Source: Gammaproteobacteria bacterium (GTDB lineage: Bacteria > Pseudomonadota > Gammaproteobacteria > GCA-001735895). Taken from it: a stretch of 64,000 bases of DNA. A program made the translations under genes and the position numbers. Below are positions 1 to 7,150 of this stretch, piece after piece (positions within the stretch are counted from its first letter, which is position 1; the number at the start of each line of letters is the position of its first letter). The stretch is from the NCBI GenBank assembly GCA_030066085.1, contig JASJCI010000017.1, positions 1 to 64,000 on the forward strand, written 5' to 3'. The notes under the pieces are model-generated. The model made no database searches. It saw nothing but the letters and a program-made list of their open reading frames with translations, and was not told the DNA's origin.

Positions 1-1
1 C

Positions 2-820
2 CGCAGTCACCTCGTGCCGATCACGCCGCAGCAGGTGGCCGACGCGGCGATCGAAGCGGCGAAAGCCGGCGCCGCGGTTGTGCACGTGCACGTGCGCGAT
101 CCGGAAACCGGCCAGGGCTCGCGCGATCCCGCACTGTTCAGGGAAACCGTCGACCTGATTCGCGCCAGCGACACCGACGTCATCATCAACCTGACCGCGG
201 GCATGGGTGGCGACTGGGTACCTAGCGACGAAGATCCGGCGTTACCGGGACCCGGCAGCGACATGATCGGCCCGGAAGAGCGACTGACCCACGTGGTCGA
301 ATGTAAACCCGATATCTGCAGTCTCGACTGCGGCACGATGAACTTCGCTGGCGACTTCGCCTACATCAACACCGCGCCGTTCCTGCGGCGCATGGCCGAG
401 ATCGTCAAGGACCTCGGCGTCAAACCCGAACTCGAGGTGTTCGATCTCGGCCAGATCCGGCTCGCGCGCCACCTGGTCGACGAAGGCCTGATCGAGGCGC
501 CGCCGATGTTCCAGCTCTGCCTCGGCATTCCCTGGGGCGCCGGCGCCGATACCGAGACCATGACCGCGATGAAGCAGGCTTTACCCGAAGACGCCATCTG
601 GGCCGGTTTCGGCATCTCGCGCATGCAGATGCCGATGGTGGCGCAGGCGGTGCTGCTCGGCGGCAACGTGCGCGTCGGCCTCGAGGACAACATCTTCCTC
701 GACAAGGGTGTACTCGCGAGCAACGGCATGCTGGTCGAGCGCGCGGTCGAAATCATCGAGCGCCTCGGCGCACGCGTGGTCGGCCCCGACGAGGCCCGCG
801 GCCTGCTGCACCTCTCTTAA
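2..820 (+). CDS. BKACE (DUF849) beta-keto acid cleavage enzyme, 5'-truncated
   Basis: Condenses a beta-keto acid with acetyl-CoA to give acetoacetate and a new acyl-CoA, a zinc-dependent Claisen-type reaction of the BKACE family (the founding member cleaves 3-keto-5-aminohexanoate in lysine fermentation). The frame is open to the window edge and the residues before the first possible start (GTG at 14) read R-S-H-L-V-P-I-T-P, which matches the family just after the N-terminal beta strand, so the true start lies upstream. Visible motifs are the metal-binding V-H-V-H-V-R-D-P segment, N-L-T near residue 60 and the F-G-I-S-R-M substrate loop. It is a paralogue of the complete copy at 43400-44275. 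The substrate is unknown; carnitine-derived 3-dehydrocarnitine is one known BKACE substrate class. The stop codon abuts the transposase unit directly. Confidence 0.9.
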   Translation, partial: RSHLVPITPQQVADAAIEAAKAGAAVVHVHVRDPETGQGSRDPALFRETVDLIRASDTDVIINLTAGMGGDWVPSDEDPALPGPGSDMIGPEERLTHVVECKPDICSLDCGTMNFAGDFAYINTAPFLRRMAEIVKDLGVKPELEVFDLGQIRLARHLVDEGLIEAPPMFQLCLGIPWGAGADTETMTAMKQALPEDAIWAGFGISRMQMPMVAQAVLLGGNVRVGLEDNIFLDKGVLASNGMLVERAVEIIERLGARVVGPDEARGLLHLS

Positions 821-836
821 CCGGGGTCAGATCACA
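821..836 (+). repeat. Left terminal inverted repeat of the RAYT unit
   Basis: CCGGGGTCAGATCACA, perfectly inverted at 1687-1702. It directly follows the TAA of the upstream BKACE gene. Confidence 0.85.
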
Positions 837-853
837 ATTTTTGCTAATATGGG

Positions 854-870
854 CAGGCAGCTATTGCCTG
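854..870 (+). repeat. Subterminal hairpin of the RAYT unit
   Basis: Six-base arms CAGGCA and TGCCTG around the loop GCTAT, 18 bases inside the left end. Y1 transposases recognise such hairpins in single-stranded DNA; its role here is inferred. Confidence 0.5.
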
Positions 871-951
871 GCGGTACAGTTTTGCCAAAGCAGCAACCAA
901 TCGGTTAACCTGTTTGTCCCAGTAAACCGGCGATCCCACAAGGAGGTGGAG

Positions 952-1653
952 ATGGCGCGTAAACCACGTTTCCTGCTACCAGGCGTGCCGCAACACGTTG
1001 TGCAGCGCGGTAACAATCGCGAATCCTGTTTTTTCTCTGACGCCGACAGGCGATGCTATCTTGAGATACTTCATGAGGTTGCAAGTAAAAATGACGCGGC
1101 CGTGCATGCCTATGTGTTGATGACCAATCATGTGCATCTGCTGATAACACCGGGATATGAATTCAGCATCATGCATACCATGCAGGACCTCGGGCGTAAG
1201 TACGTTGCTTACGTCAACCGTACCCACGACAGAAGCGGCACACTTTGGGAAGGGCGATACAAGGCGAGTCTTGTGGACAGCGAATCCTACCTGTTCACCT
1301 GTATGCGGTACATTGAAACTAATCCGGTCAGGGCCGGTATGGTCTCGAATCCGTACAACTATTCTTGGTCGAGTTTCCGTTTCAACGCCACTGGGAGGCC
1401 AGATAAATTAGTAACCCAACATGCTCTTTTCGAATCCCTTGGAGAAACCGCCCAGGCGCGTCAGCTTGCCTACCTCGCTCTATTTGCCGATAGCCTTGCT
1501 ACCGAGGAATTGCTCGCGATTCGGCAGGCGTTACAGGAAGAACTCGTTGTGGGACGAGAAGACTTCAAGGATCAAATCGCCGAATTGCTGGATCGGCAAA
1601 CCCGGACGGGCAGGAGCGGTCGTCCTTCCAGGGATGATTTTCGATATGGCTGA
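952..1653 (+). CDS. REP-associated tyrosine transposase (Y1_Tnp, IS200-like)
   Basis: Single-strand DNA transposase/endonuclease of the RAYT group of the Y1 HUH family, 233 residues, of usual length. The metal-binding His-x-His is at residues 60-62 (M-T-N-H-V-H-L-L). The segment C-M-R-Y-I-E-T-N-P-V-R-A-G, characteristic of RAYTs, carries the likely nucleophile tyrosine. The ATG at 952 was chosen because AAGGAGGTGG stands just ahead of it and because the protein then starts with the family's usual M-A-R-K-P-R; the frame is open further upstream but without homology. The C-terminus is basic and ends R-Y-G. The gene is intact and its composition differs from the surrounding chromosome, which suggests recent arrival. 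Confidence 0.92.
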   Translation: MARKPRFLLPGVPQHVVQRGNNRESCFFSDADRRCYLEILHEVASKNDAAVHAYVLMTNHVHLLITPGYEFSIMHTMQDLGRKYVAYVNRTHDRSGTLWEGRYKASLVDSESYLFTCMRYIETNPVRAGMVSNPYNYSWSSFRFNATGRPDKLVTQHALFESLGETAQARQLAYLALFADSLATEELLAIRQALQEELVVGREDFKDQIAELLDRQTRTGRSGRPSRDDFRYG

Positions 1654-1686
1654 AGCGGTTGAGGCTATCAGAATATAAGCGGAAAC

Positions 1687-1702
1687 TGTGATCTGACCCC
1701 GG
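1687..1702 (-). repeat. Right terminal inverted repeat of the RAYT unit
   Basis: TGTGATCTGACCCCGG, the exact reverse complement of 821-836, ending two bases before the yqaA stop codon. Confidence 0.85.
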
Positions 1703-1704
1703 TT

Positions 1705-2139
1705 TTAGGAGAGGGCGGGTACCGCTGCGCTCAGGTAAACCACCGCGACGTAGCGCAGGCCCTTGCCGAGCGCGACCAGTGGCAGGAACAGCGCCAGGCG
1801 CAGCTTCATGATGCCGGCAATCAGGGTCAGTGCGTCGCCGCCGATCGGCAGCCACGCGAACAGCAGGCTCCAGAATCCGTAGCGGCCGTACCAGCGCTGC
1901 GCCCGGTTGATCTGCTCCGCGCTGAAGTAAAACCAGCGCCGGTCGCGGAAATGCAGCAGGTATCGTCCCAGCGCCCAGTTGACCACCGAGCCGAGCGTAT
2001 TGCCGAGGGTTGCGACCAGTAGGAGCAGCAACGGATCGCCACCGTCCGCCAGCAGCGCGAACAGCACGACCTCGGACGAAAACGGCAGGATCGTTGCGGC
2101 CAGAAACGCCGAACCGAACAGCAGCAGGTAAGCGGTCAC
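1705..2139 (-). CDS. yqaA: YqaA-family inner-membrane protein (SNARE-associated/DedA-like)
   Basis: Small polytopic inner-membrane protein of 144 residues, close to the E. coli YqaA length. The order of features matches that family: S-S-E-V-V-L near residue 21, T-L-G-N-T-L-G-S near 44, a basic stretch R-R-W-F-Y-F, then W-L-P-I-G-G-D near 98 and L-G-K-G-L-R-Y-V-A-V near the C-terminus. Relatives (DedA superfamily) are linked to lipid flipping and membrane potential; the role of YqaA itself is not established. Its stop codon is separated by only two bases from the right end of the transposase unit, so its natural terminator may have been displaced. It lies just downstream of and on the same strand as the sterol-desaturase-like gene at 2167-3144. 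Confidence 0.85.
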   Translation of the reverse strand: MTAYLLLFGSAFLAATILPFSSEVVLFALLADGGDPLLLLLVATLGNTLGSVVNWALGRYLLHFRDRRWFYFSAEQINRAQRWYGRYGFWSLLFAWLPIGGDALTLIAGIMKLRLALFLPLVALGKGLRYVAVVYLSAAVPALS

Positions 2140-2166
2140 GTCCGGGTTGCGGGGGCGGGTACCGGG

Positions 2167-3144
2167 TCAGGCTCTCTGCTGGCGCCGGCGCTGCAGGAAC
2201 GCCGCGTGCGAGGCGTCGGTACCGTCGTGAAAACTGCCGCTCCAGCGATCCATCGGGATTTCGAGGCCGCCGTAGTTGCACTCGTAGTAGCGATGGTGCA
2301 GCTGGTGATGGAAGTTGCCGAGCTTGAGCCAGAGTCGATCGCCCACGAGCAGGCCGCGATAACCCGTGTGCGACGTAGCCGCGGTCAGCGTGAAATACAT
2401 CAGATGGAACGCGATCAGCAGCGGATGTGCCGGCACAACGAAGTGGATCAGTACCGTCGACAGGTAGAACAGGTGTTCCACCGGGTGCATCGACATGCCC
2501 GACCAGGGACCGGTATTCGAATTGCGATGATGCAGCGCGTGCACGCGCCGGTACAGCGGTGGCCAGTGAATCAGGCGGTGTATCAGGAAAAAGTGCAGCG
2601 TTTCCCACAGCGGCAGCGCGACGATCAACAGCACCAGCCAGCCGATGTCGTCCGGCAGCGTCAGCATCGGTACGTAACCGTTCGCCATCGACCACATCAT
2701 CAACACTTCGTAGGCGGTCCAGATGGTCACGCCGCTGGCGCAGGTCCAGAAAATGTTGTCGCGCACCTGGTCGTTGAACGTGAACGCGCGGTTGTTGCGC
2801 ACCAGCGGCCGCGTGTCGAAACGCAGCCGATCGCCCTGCAGGCGGAAGATGTAGAAGTAGGCATGCAGGCCGCCGGCGACCAGCGCCATCAGCGCCAGGT
2901 TGCGCAGATAGAGCAGCGCGATCCAGTCGAAGGACAGGGTTTCGGCCTGCGCCAGGTCCGGATGCAGCCATAGCCAGCACAGGACGGCGATGCCGAGAAT
3001 GACCAGTTTTTCCGAAATCGGAAACCAGCCGCCGACAACCCATTTGAAAATCGCGCCCGGCCGCGGCGGCCAGGCAAAATAAGGCGAGGTGCCAAGCGGC
3101 AGCTCGGGACGGTAATGCCAGGCTTCGGACTGCGATTTGGCCAT
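2167..3144 (-). CDS. Sterol desaturase / fatty acid hydroxylase superfamily membrane protein (copy 1)
   Basis: Integral-membrane diiron oxygenase of 325 residues. The histidine clusters are present and in order: H-R-L-I-H, H-A-L-H-H, and near the C-terminus H-H-Q-L-H-H, with another histidine in S-M-H-P-V-E-H. Several hydrophobic spans lie between residues 30 and 170. Members hydroxylate or desaturate lipids, carotenoids or sterol-like substrates with O2. It is a clear paralogue of the protein at 4277-5341: both share a W-H-(Y/F)-x-P-(E/D)-L-P N-terminus, R-N-N-(R/K)-x-F-x-F, N-T-G-P-W-S-G, and C-N-Y-G...S-F-H-D-G-T. The two copies are transcribed away from each other around a LysR gene, which suggests joint control. 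The actual substrate is unknown. Confidence 0.88.
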   Translation of the reverse strand: MAKSQSEAWHYRPELPLGTSPYFAWPPRPGAIFKWVVGGWFPISEKLVILGIAVLCWLWLHPDLAQAETLSFDWIALLYLRNLALMALVAGGLHAYFYIFRLQGDRLRFDTRPLVRNNRAFTFNDQVRDNIFWTCASGVTIWTAYEVLMMWSMANGYVPMLTLPDDIGWLVLLIVALPLWETLHFFLIHRLIHWPPLYRRVHALHHRNSNTGPWSGMSMHPVEHLFYLSTVLIHFVVPAHPLLIAFHLMYFTLTAATSHTGYRGLLVGDRLWLKLGNFHHQLHHRYYECNYGGLEIPMDRWSGSFHDGTDASHAAFLQRRRQQRA

Positions 3145-3263
3145 GGATGAATATGTCTCCGCAAGCGGGGTTCGGATCGGCGATCGAAACTTCAGCGAGG
3201 CGATAGTATACGCGCGTCGGCAACCGGGTCCATCGGGGGGAATGATCGATTTTTACCGCCCGG

Positions 3264-4175
3264 TTATCCGCTCGCCTGCTTGCGCGAACGGGTTTCCTGC
3301 AGCAGCCAGTCGCGAAAGGCGGCCGCCGCCGGCGACAGGCTCTCGACGTTCTGGTAAATCAGGTAATAGGCTTCACTGCTCTCCACCCGGGGACTCACGC
3401 CGCAGGGCACCAGCCCCAGCCGTTCGACCAGGTCGTCGGTGGTCGGCGCGCGCGCCAGCGCGATGCCGTAACCGGAGGCTGCCAGCGACAATGCCATCGG
3501 CGTATTCTCGGTGAAACTCAGCTGGCGCGACGGGATCGAATCGATGCCAACCTCGTGCAGCACCTGGTTCCAGTTGATGCGGTGGGTCGAAATCTGGATC
3601 AGGCGCTGCCGCAGCAAATCGTCGGCGGTCGCGACTGCCGCCGCCGTGGCGGGATTCGCGACCGGGTAAATCGTCTCGTCGAACAGGCGGTCACACTGGG
3701 CCCAGCTGCGATGCACCGGGCCGAACAGGATCTTCAGTTCCGAGCCGGCGCGCTGGTAGTCCTGGTCGCGGTAGGCGCCGGCCAGGTGCAGCTGCACGCG
3801 CGGGTGGCGGCGCGCGAAGTCCGGCAGGCGCGGCGCCAGCCAGCCGGTGGTAAACAGCAGGTCGGCCTGCAGCGTCAGCGTGTTGCCCCTGTCTTCACCG
3901 AACAGCGTGGCCGCGCTTTCCTCCACCGTGCGCAGCGCCTGGCGCACTGCCGGCAGGAAGGCGTGGCCGGCATCGGTCAGCTCGACGCTGCGCGGGTGGC
4001 GTTCGAACAGTTTTTCCCCGAGGTGTTTTTCCAGTGCCTTGATCTGCTGGCTGACCGCGGACGTGCTCAGGTCGAGCAGTTCACCCGCGCGCGCGAAATT
4101 CTCCATGCGCGCCGCCGCTTCGAACACGCGCAGCCAGTTCAGCGATGGAATCGATTCCGGCATGGTTTTGCGCAA
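3264..4175 (-). CDS. LysR-type transcriptional regulator (GcvA-like)
   Basis: 303 residues with an N-terminal winged helix-turn-helix (S-L-N-W-L-R-V-F-E-A-A-A-R...S-T-S-A-V-S-Q-Q-I-K-A-L-E, residues 8-50) followed by a periplasmic-binding-like effector domain. The pattern of the HTH and the 'F-x-R-H-P-R-x-V-x-L-T-x-A-G' hinge are of the GcvA subgroup. It is divergent from the sterol-desaturase-like gene at 4277, with 101 bases between them that are AT-rich and hold several T-N11-A arrangements, and it lies upstream of the other paralogue at 2167-3144 on its own strand. The likely role is control of one or both hydroxylase genes; the effector is unknown. Confidence 0.9.
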   Translation of the reverse strand: MRKTMPESIPSLNWLRVFEAAARMENFARAGELLDLSTSAVSQQIKALEKHLGEKLFERHPRSVELTDAGHAFLPAVRQALRTVEESAATLFGEDRGNTLTLQADLLFTTGWLAPRLPDFARRHPRVQLHLAGAYRDQDYQRAGSELKILFGPVHRSWAQCDRLFDETIYPVANPATAAAVATADDLLRQRLIQISTHRINWNQVLHEVGIDSIPSRQLSFTENTPMALSLAASGYGIALARAPTTDDLVERLGLVPCGVSPRVESSEAYYLIYQNVESLSPAAAAFRDWLLQETRSRKQASG

Positions 4176-4276
4176 TAAGGTTAAGTTTTACTAAATCAAA
4201 GCATAGTTGAACACAGCTTGTTGATTAACGCTATTACTGCTTCAATCACGTAAAACCCGACTGGAGTCATGCCGCC

Positions 4277-5341
4277 ATGCCGACGGATACCACCGTTGTT
4301 CCGGCCAATACCGCTGCCGACGCCGGCGATGCGCCGTCGCCGCGGCGTTCGCAACGCCGCACCTGGCATTTCACCCCCGATCTGCCGGTGAAGCAGGCGC
4401 CTTATTTCGAAATGCCGTTCAGCCTCGTCGACAGCCTGAAATACCTGTTCAATATCTGGCGCCCGTTCAACCAGCGCTTCCTGTTGCTGGCGCTCGCGAT
4501 CGCCGCCTGGACCTGGTTTACGCCGTCGCTGGAGCGCGCGCGCGAGTTTCAGTGGGACTGGATCCTGGAGATCGGTCTGCGCAACCTGGTCATCGTGCTG
4601 GTGGTGGCCGGCGGCTTGCACCTGCTGCTGTACACCTTCCGCGCGCAGGGTGACGACGAACACTACGATGCCCGGCCGCTGCACAGGAACAACAAGCGCT
4701 TTCACTTCGGCGACCAGGTGAAAGACAACATGTTCTGGACGCTGGTGGGCTCGGTGCCGATCGGTACGGCCTGGGAGGCCTTGCTGCTGTGGGCTTTCGC
4801 CAACGGTCACGCGACCCTGATAACCTTCGACAGCAATCCCGTCTGGTTTATCACCCTGATGTTGATCATTCCGATCTGGAGCGGATTCCATTTTTACTGG
4901 TATCACCGCCTCGGCCACGTCGAGCCGTTCTACCGCTGGTTTCATTCCTGGCATCACAAGAACGTGAATACCGGCCCCTGGTCAGGACACGCGATGCACC
5001 CGGTCGAGCACCTGTTCCTGTACTCCGACCTGGCGATTTATTTCCTGGTCGCGAGTCACCCGATTCACGTCATCTTCAACGCGATGCTGCATACCGTCGC
5101 CGGGCCGACGTCGCACTGTGGCTACCATACCGTGCGCTTCGGCCGCTTTTTCAAGCTGCAGCTCGGCGATTTCATGCACCAGTTGCACCATCGTTTCTGC
5201 GACTGCAACTACGGCTCCTACGAAACGCCGTGGGACAAGGTGTTCGACAGTTTCCACGACGGCACCGAGGACGGCGATGCGTGGATGAAGGAACGGCGCA
5301 AGAAACTGTTCGAACAGAAAAACCGGACATCGGAGCAATGA
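4277..5341 (+). CDS. Sterol desaturase / fatty acid hydroxylase superfamily membrane protein (copy 2)
   Basis: 354-residue membrane diiron oxygenase, paralogous to 2167-3144. Histidine boxes read H-R-L-G-H, H-S-W-H-H and H-Q-L-H-H, with M-H-P-V-E-H between them; the hydrophobic N-terminal two thirds provide several membrane spans. The ATG at 4277 follows a CTGGAG motif. It is divergent from the LysR gene and is followed after one base by the HD-domain oxygenase gene, so the two enzymes are almost certainly co-translated. A membrane hydroxylase followed by an HD-domain oxygenase recalls the two-step TmpA/TmpB phosphonate route, in which hydroxylation precedes oxidative cleavage, but TmpA is a 2OG enzyme and the analogy is inference only. 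Confidence 0.88.
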   Translation: MPTDTTVVPANTAADAGDAPSPRRSQRRTWHFTPDLPVKQAPYFEMPFSLVDSLKYLFNIWRPFNQRFLLLALAIAAWTWFTPSLERAREFQWDWILEIGLRNLVIVLVVAGGLHLLLYTFRAQGDDEHYDARPLHRNNKRFHFGDQVKDNMFWTLVGSVPIGTAWEALLLWAFANGHATLITFDSNPVWFITLMLIIPIWSGFHFYWYHRLGHVEPFYRWFHSWHHKNVNTGPWSGHAMHPVEHLFLYSDLAIYFLVASHPIHVIFNAMLHTVAGPTSHCGYHTVRFGRFFKLQLGDFMHQLHHRFCDCNYGSYETPWDKVFDSFHDGTEDGDAWMKERRKKLFEQKNRTSEQ

Positions 5342-5342
5342 C

Positions 5343-5939
5343 ATGGGCCACGAACCAAAAGCCAGCTGGAAATCATTCGAGCAAACCACCGCCGCCGACT
5401 GGGACGCGGTGATGGAATACGAACACGAATTCAACGCCGGCCTGATCGAGCGCCTGCTGGCGCAGTTCGAAATGCTCGATGAGGCGGAAACGCCGTACCC
5501 GATCAATCGCTACCAGCATTCGCTGCAGTCGGCCACGCGCGCTTATCAAGACGGCGCCGACGAGGAGCTGGTGGTCGCCGCGCTGTTGCACGACATCGGC
5601 GACGTGGTCGCGCCGTATAACCACGGCGAGGTCGCGGCCGCGATCCTGAAGCCCTACGTCTCGGAAAAGACTTACTGGATCGTCAAGCACCACTGCGTGT
5701 TCCAGGGGTACTACTACAACCATCACCTCGGCGGAGACCGCAACGCGCGTGACAAGTACCGCGACAGCCCGTTTTTCGAAGACTGTCGCTACTTCTGCCA
5801 TCATTACGATCAGAACGCCTTCGATCCGGAGTACCCGACGAAGCCCCTGGAGTTTTTTATCCCGATGCTGCGGCGCGTGTTCCGTGCCGACCCGGGTCAC
5901 CTGGAGCTGGCCGAGACGGCGGACGAAAAAGTCGCCTGA
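5343..5939 (+). CDS. HD-domain oxygenase-like protein (PhnZ/TmpB type)
   Basis: 198-residue HD-domain protein. The candidate ligands are H59, H83-D84, H94, H116 or H117, and D156. The phrase N-R-Y-Q-H-S-L-Q-S-A-T-R-A, the A-L-L-H-D-I-G-D core and V-S-E-K-T-Y-W-I-V-K-H-H resemble the mixed-valent diiron oxygenases PhnZ and TmpB that cleave C-P bonds of hydroxyphosphonates, rather than nucleotide phosphohydrolases. The Y-E-H-E-F near residues 26-30 would sit where PhnZ has its substrate-gating Tyr and Glu. It follows the membrane hydroxylase by one base and precedes the PanB-like gene by 117 bases. Substrate unknown; an ordinary HD hydrolase remains possible. Confidence 0.8.
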   Translation: MGHEPKASWKSFEQTTAADWDAVMEYEHEFNAGLIERLLAQFEMLDEAETPYPINRYQHSLQSATRAYQDGADEELVVAALLHDIGDVVAPYNHGEVAAAILKPYVSEKTYWIVKHHCVFQGYYYNHHLGGDRNARDKYRDSPFFEDCRYFCHHYDQNAFDPEYPTKPLEFFIPMLRRVFRADPGHLELAETADEKVA

Positions 5940-6056
5940 TACACTAACCCGCAAGCCTGGCCCGTCGGAAATCATTGCGAGCGGGCCTCGGCCGGGTGGA
6001 TACTAGCGCGCACCGACAAAACGCCTGCCGATCTCGGCAAACCTGGAGGACCAATA

Positions 6057-6890
6057 ATGAAAAGAATCTACGATTTCAGCCGCAGCCCTTCCGCGCGCAA
6101 CTACACCGTCGCCGACCTGCAGGCGTTGAAAGGCTCGGGCAAAAAACTCAGCATGTCGAACCCGGCCAACCCGACCGAGATCCGCGCCTGCCTCGATGCC
6201 GGTATCGACCTGTTCGTCGTCTGGGCCGAACAGATCGAGGAAGCGCGCGAAATTGCGCCGCATCACTTCATGGGCGTCGGCAGTACCTGGTCGCAGTTCG
6301 GCACCACCAGCGAAATCCTCGATCACGCGTTCGAGATGATGCGCCGCGGCGGCGACATGTATTACACGCTGCGCTCCTACGAGGTCATGGAGACGCTGGC
6401 GAAGGAAGGCATCCCGGTACAGAGCCACATCGGCCTGATCCCGACCTTCAGCCACTGGTGCGGCGGCCTGCGCGGCTGGGGACGCACCGCCGACGAAGCG
6501 ATGGAAATCTACCGCACGCTAAAGCGCATGGAAGACGTCGGCGTGTTCGCGGTCGAGGCCGAGTGTATCGCCGAGGAAGTGCTCGAGGCGGTCAATGAAA
6601 AAACCTCGATCGTGACCTTTTCTCTCGGCTCCGGTAACGCCGGCGACGCGATCATGTCCTTCGTCGCCGATATCTGCGGCGAGGCCAGCGAGGAAGACAA
6701 GCCGCCGAAACACGCCCATGCCTTCGGTAACCTGCGCCGGCTGCACGAGCAGATATACGAGGAACGGGTTACGGCGCTGAAGGCCTTCCACGACGAGGTT
6801 ACGGCGAAAAATTTTCCCTACCCGGAAACCAACATCGCGATGCATCCCGAAGAAAAGGACAAGTTCCTCGAGGCGCTGGACAAGGCTTGA
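6057..6890 (+). CDS. Divergent PanB-like (ketopantoate hydroxymethyltransferase superfamily) protein
   Basis: 277 residues folding, by sequence pattern, as the PanB TIM barrel: I-P-V-Q-S-H-I-G-L-I-P corresponds to the PanB phrase V-P-V-C-G-H-L-G-L-T-P, and F-A-V-E-A-E-C corresponds to L-V-L-E-C. However, the PanB metal site is missing: the V-G-D-S motif is V-V-W-A here, the aspartate of A-D-L-P-F is replaced within F-M-G-V-G-S, and the K-I-E lysine region reads Y-Y-T-L. Ketopantoate formation is therefore unlikely. A strong Shine-Dalgarno (GGAGG) lies at 6043-6047. Position downstream of the hydroxylase/HD-oxygenase pair suggests a part in the same pathway, perhaps a lyase or binding role. 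It is followed by a block of palindromic repeats. Confidence 0.75.
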   Translation: MKRIYDFSRSPSARNYTVADLQALKGSGKKLSMSNPANPTEIRACLDAGIDLFVVWAEQIEEAREIAPHHFMGVGSTWSQFGTTSEILDHAFEMMRRGGDMYYTLRSYEVMETLAKEGIPVQSHIGLIPTFSHWCGGLRGWGRTADEAMEIYRTLKRMEDVGVFAVEAECIAEEVLEAVNEKTSIVTFSLGSGNAGDAIMSFVADICGEASEEDKPPKHAHAFGNLRRLHEQIYEERVTALKAFHDEVTAKNFPYPETNIAMHPEEKDKFLEALDKA

Positions 6891-6902
6891 CTTTGACCGT
6901 CG

Positions 6903-6959
6903 TCCCCGCGCAAGCGGGGATCTCCCAGTAGTGCCGTCGTCATCCCCGCGAAAGCGTGG
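6903..6959. repeat. Two REP-like palindromes in tandem
   Basis: TCCCCGC-GCAA-GCGGGGA (6903-6920) is a perfect seven-base-arm hairpin; a second, imperfect copy of the same unit lies at 6942-6959 with GAAA in the loop. Each is preceded by CGTC. A close relative, with arms of eight bases, occurs at 60178-60197, so this is a dispersed extragenic repeat family. Confidence 0.7.
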
Positions 6960-6997
6960 GTCTGACGTCCCAAGCCCGATATTTACAAGAAAAAAAC

Positions 6998-7077
6998 TGT
7001 CATACCGCGGCTTGACCGCGGTATCCAGAAATCGAGCACCTGGTCTCTGGACCCCGCGATCAAGTCGCGGGGTGACA
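6998..7077. repeat. BIME-like inverted pair of 31-bp palindromic repeats
   Basis: Two 31-base units, 6998-7028 and 7047-7077, are inverted copies of one another with an 18-base spacer. Each contains its own perfect nine-base hairpin: arms 7002-7010/7016-7024 and 7051-7059/7065-7073, with the complementary loops CTTGA and TCAAG. Both begin TGTCA and end TCCAG when read outward to inward. The pair lies at the converging 3' ends of the PanB-like and SnoaL-like genes, where it may terminate transcription or protect mRNA ends. Confidence 0.75.
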
Positions 7078-7150
7078 TGGGTTAAAAGTATTTTGAACAG
7101 GGGTTGATTTCTGCGCAGAAGCCTTGGCGCCGAAATTCACCCGATCGCGC

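Larger units (their letters stand above)
821..1702 (+). mobile_element. RAYT-type transposase unit with 16-bp terminal inverted repeats
   Basis: An 882-bp unit begins with CCGGGGTCAGATCACA at 821-836 and ends with its exact reverse complement at 1687-1702. It carries one gene, a Y1-type transposase, whose base composition is clearly less GC-rich than both neighbours. The left repeat starts one base after the BKACE stop codon and the right repeat ends two bases before the yqaA stop codon, so the unit fills the whole space between two converging genes. A subterminal hairpin (CAGGCA, five-base loop, TGCCTG) lies at 854-870, of the kind used as recognition structure by IS200/IS605-like enzymes. 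That the unit is mobile is inferred from this structure. Confidence 0.8.

Noticed and set aside
1565-3223. A 552-codon open frame on the minus strand
   Set aside because: It is a shadow of yqaA and the first hydroxylase gene in another frame: GC-rich sequence keeps the frame open, and the translation is an Arg/Ala/Pro-rich string without any family signature.
5343-5939. Labelling the HD-domain protein as a confirmed phosphonate-cleaving enzyme
   Set aside because: The family resemblance is clear but the surrounding enzymes are not phosphonate genes, and ligand assignment at the second histidine pair is uncertain by eye.
6898-7077. CRISPR array
   Set aside because: There are only four palindromic units with irregular spacing and sequence; no uniform repeat-spacer pattern and no cas genes.
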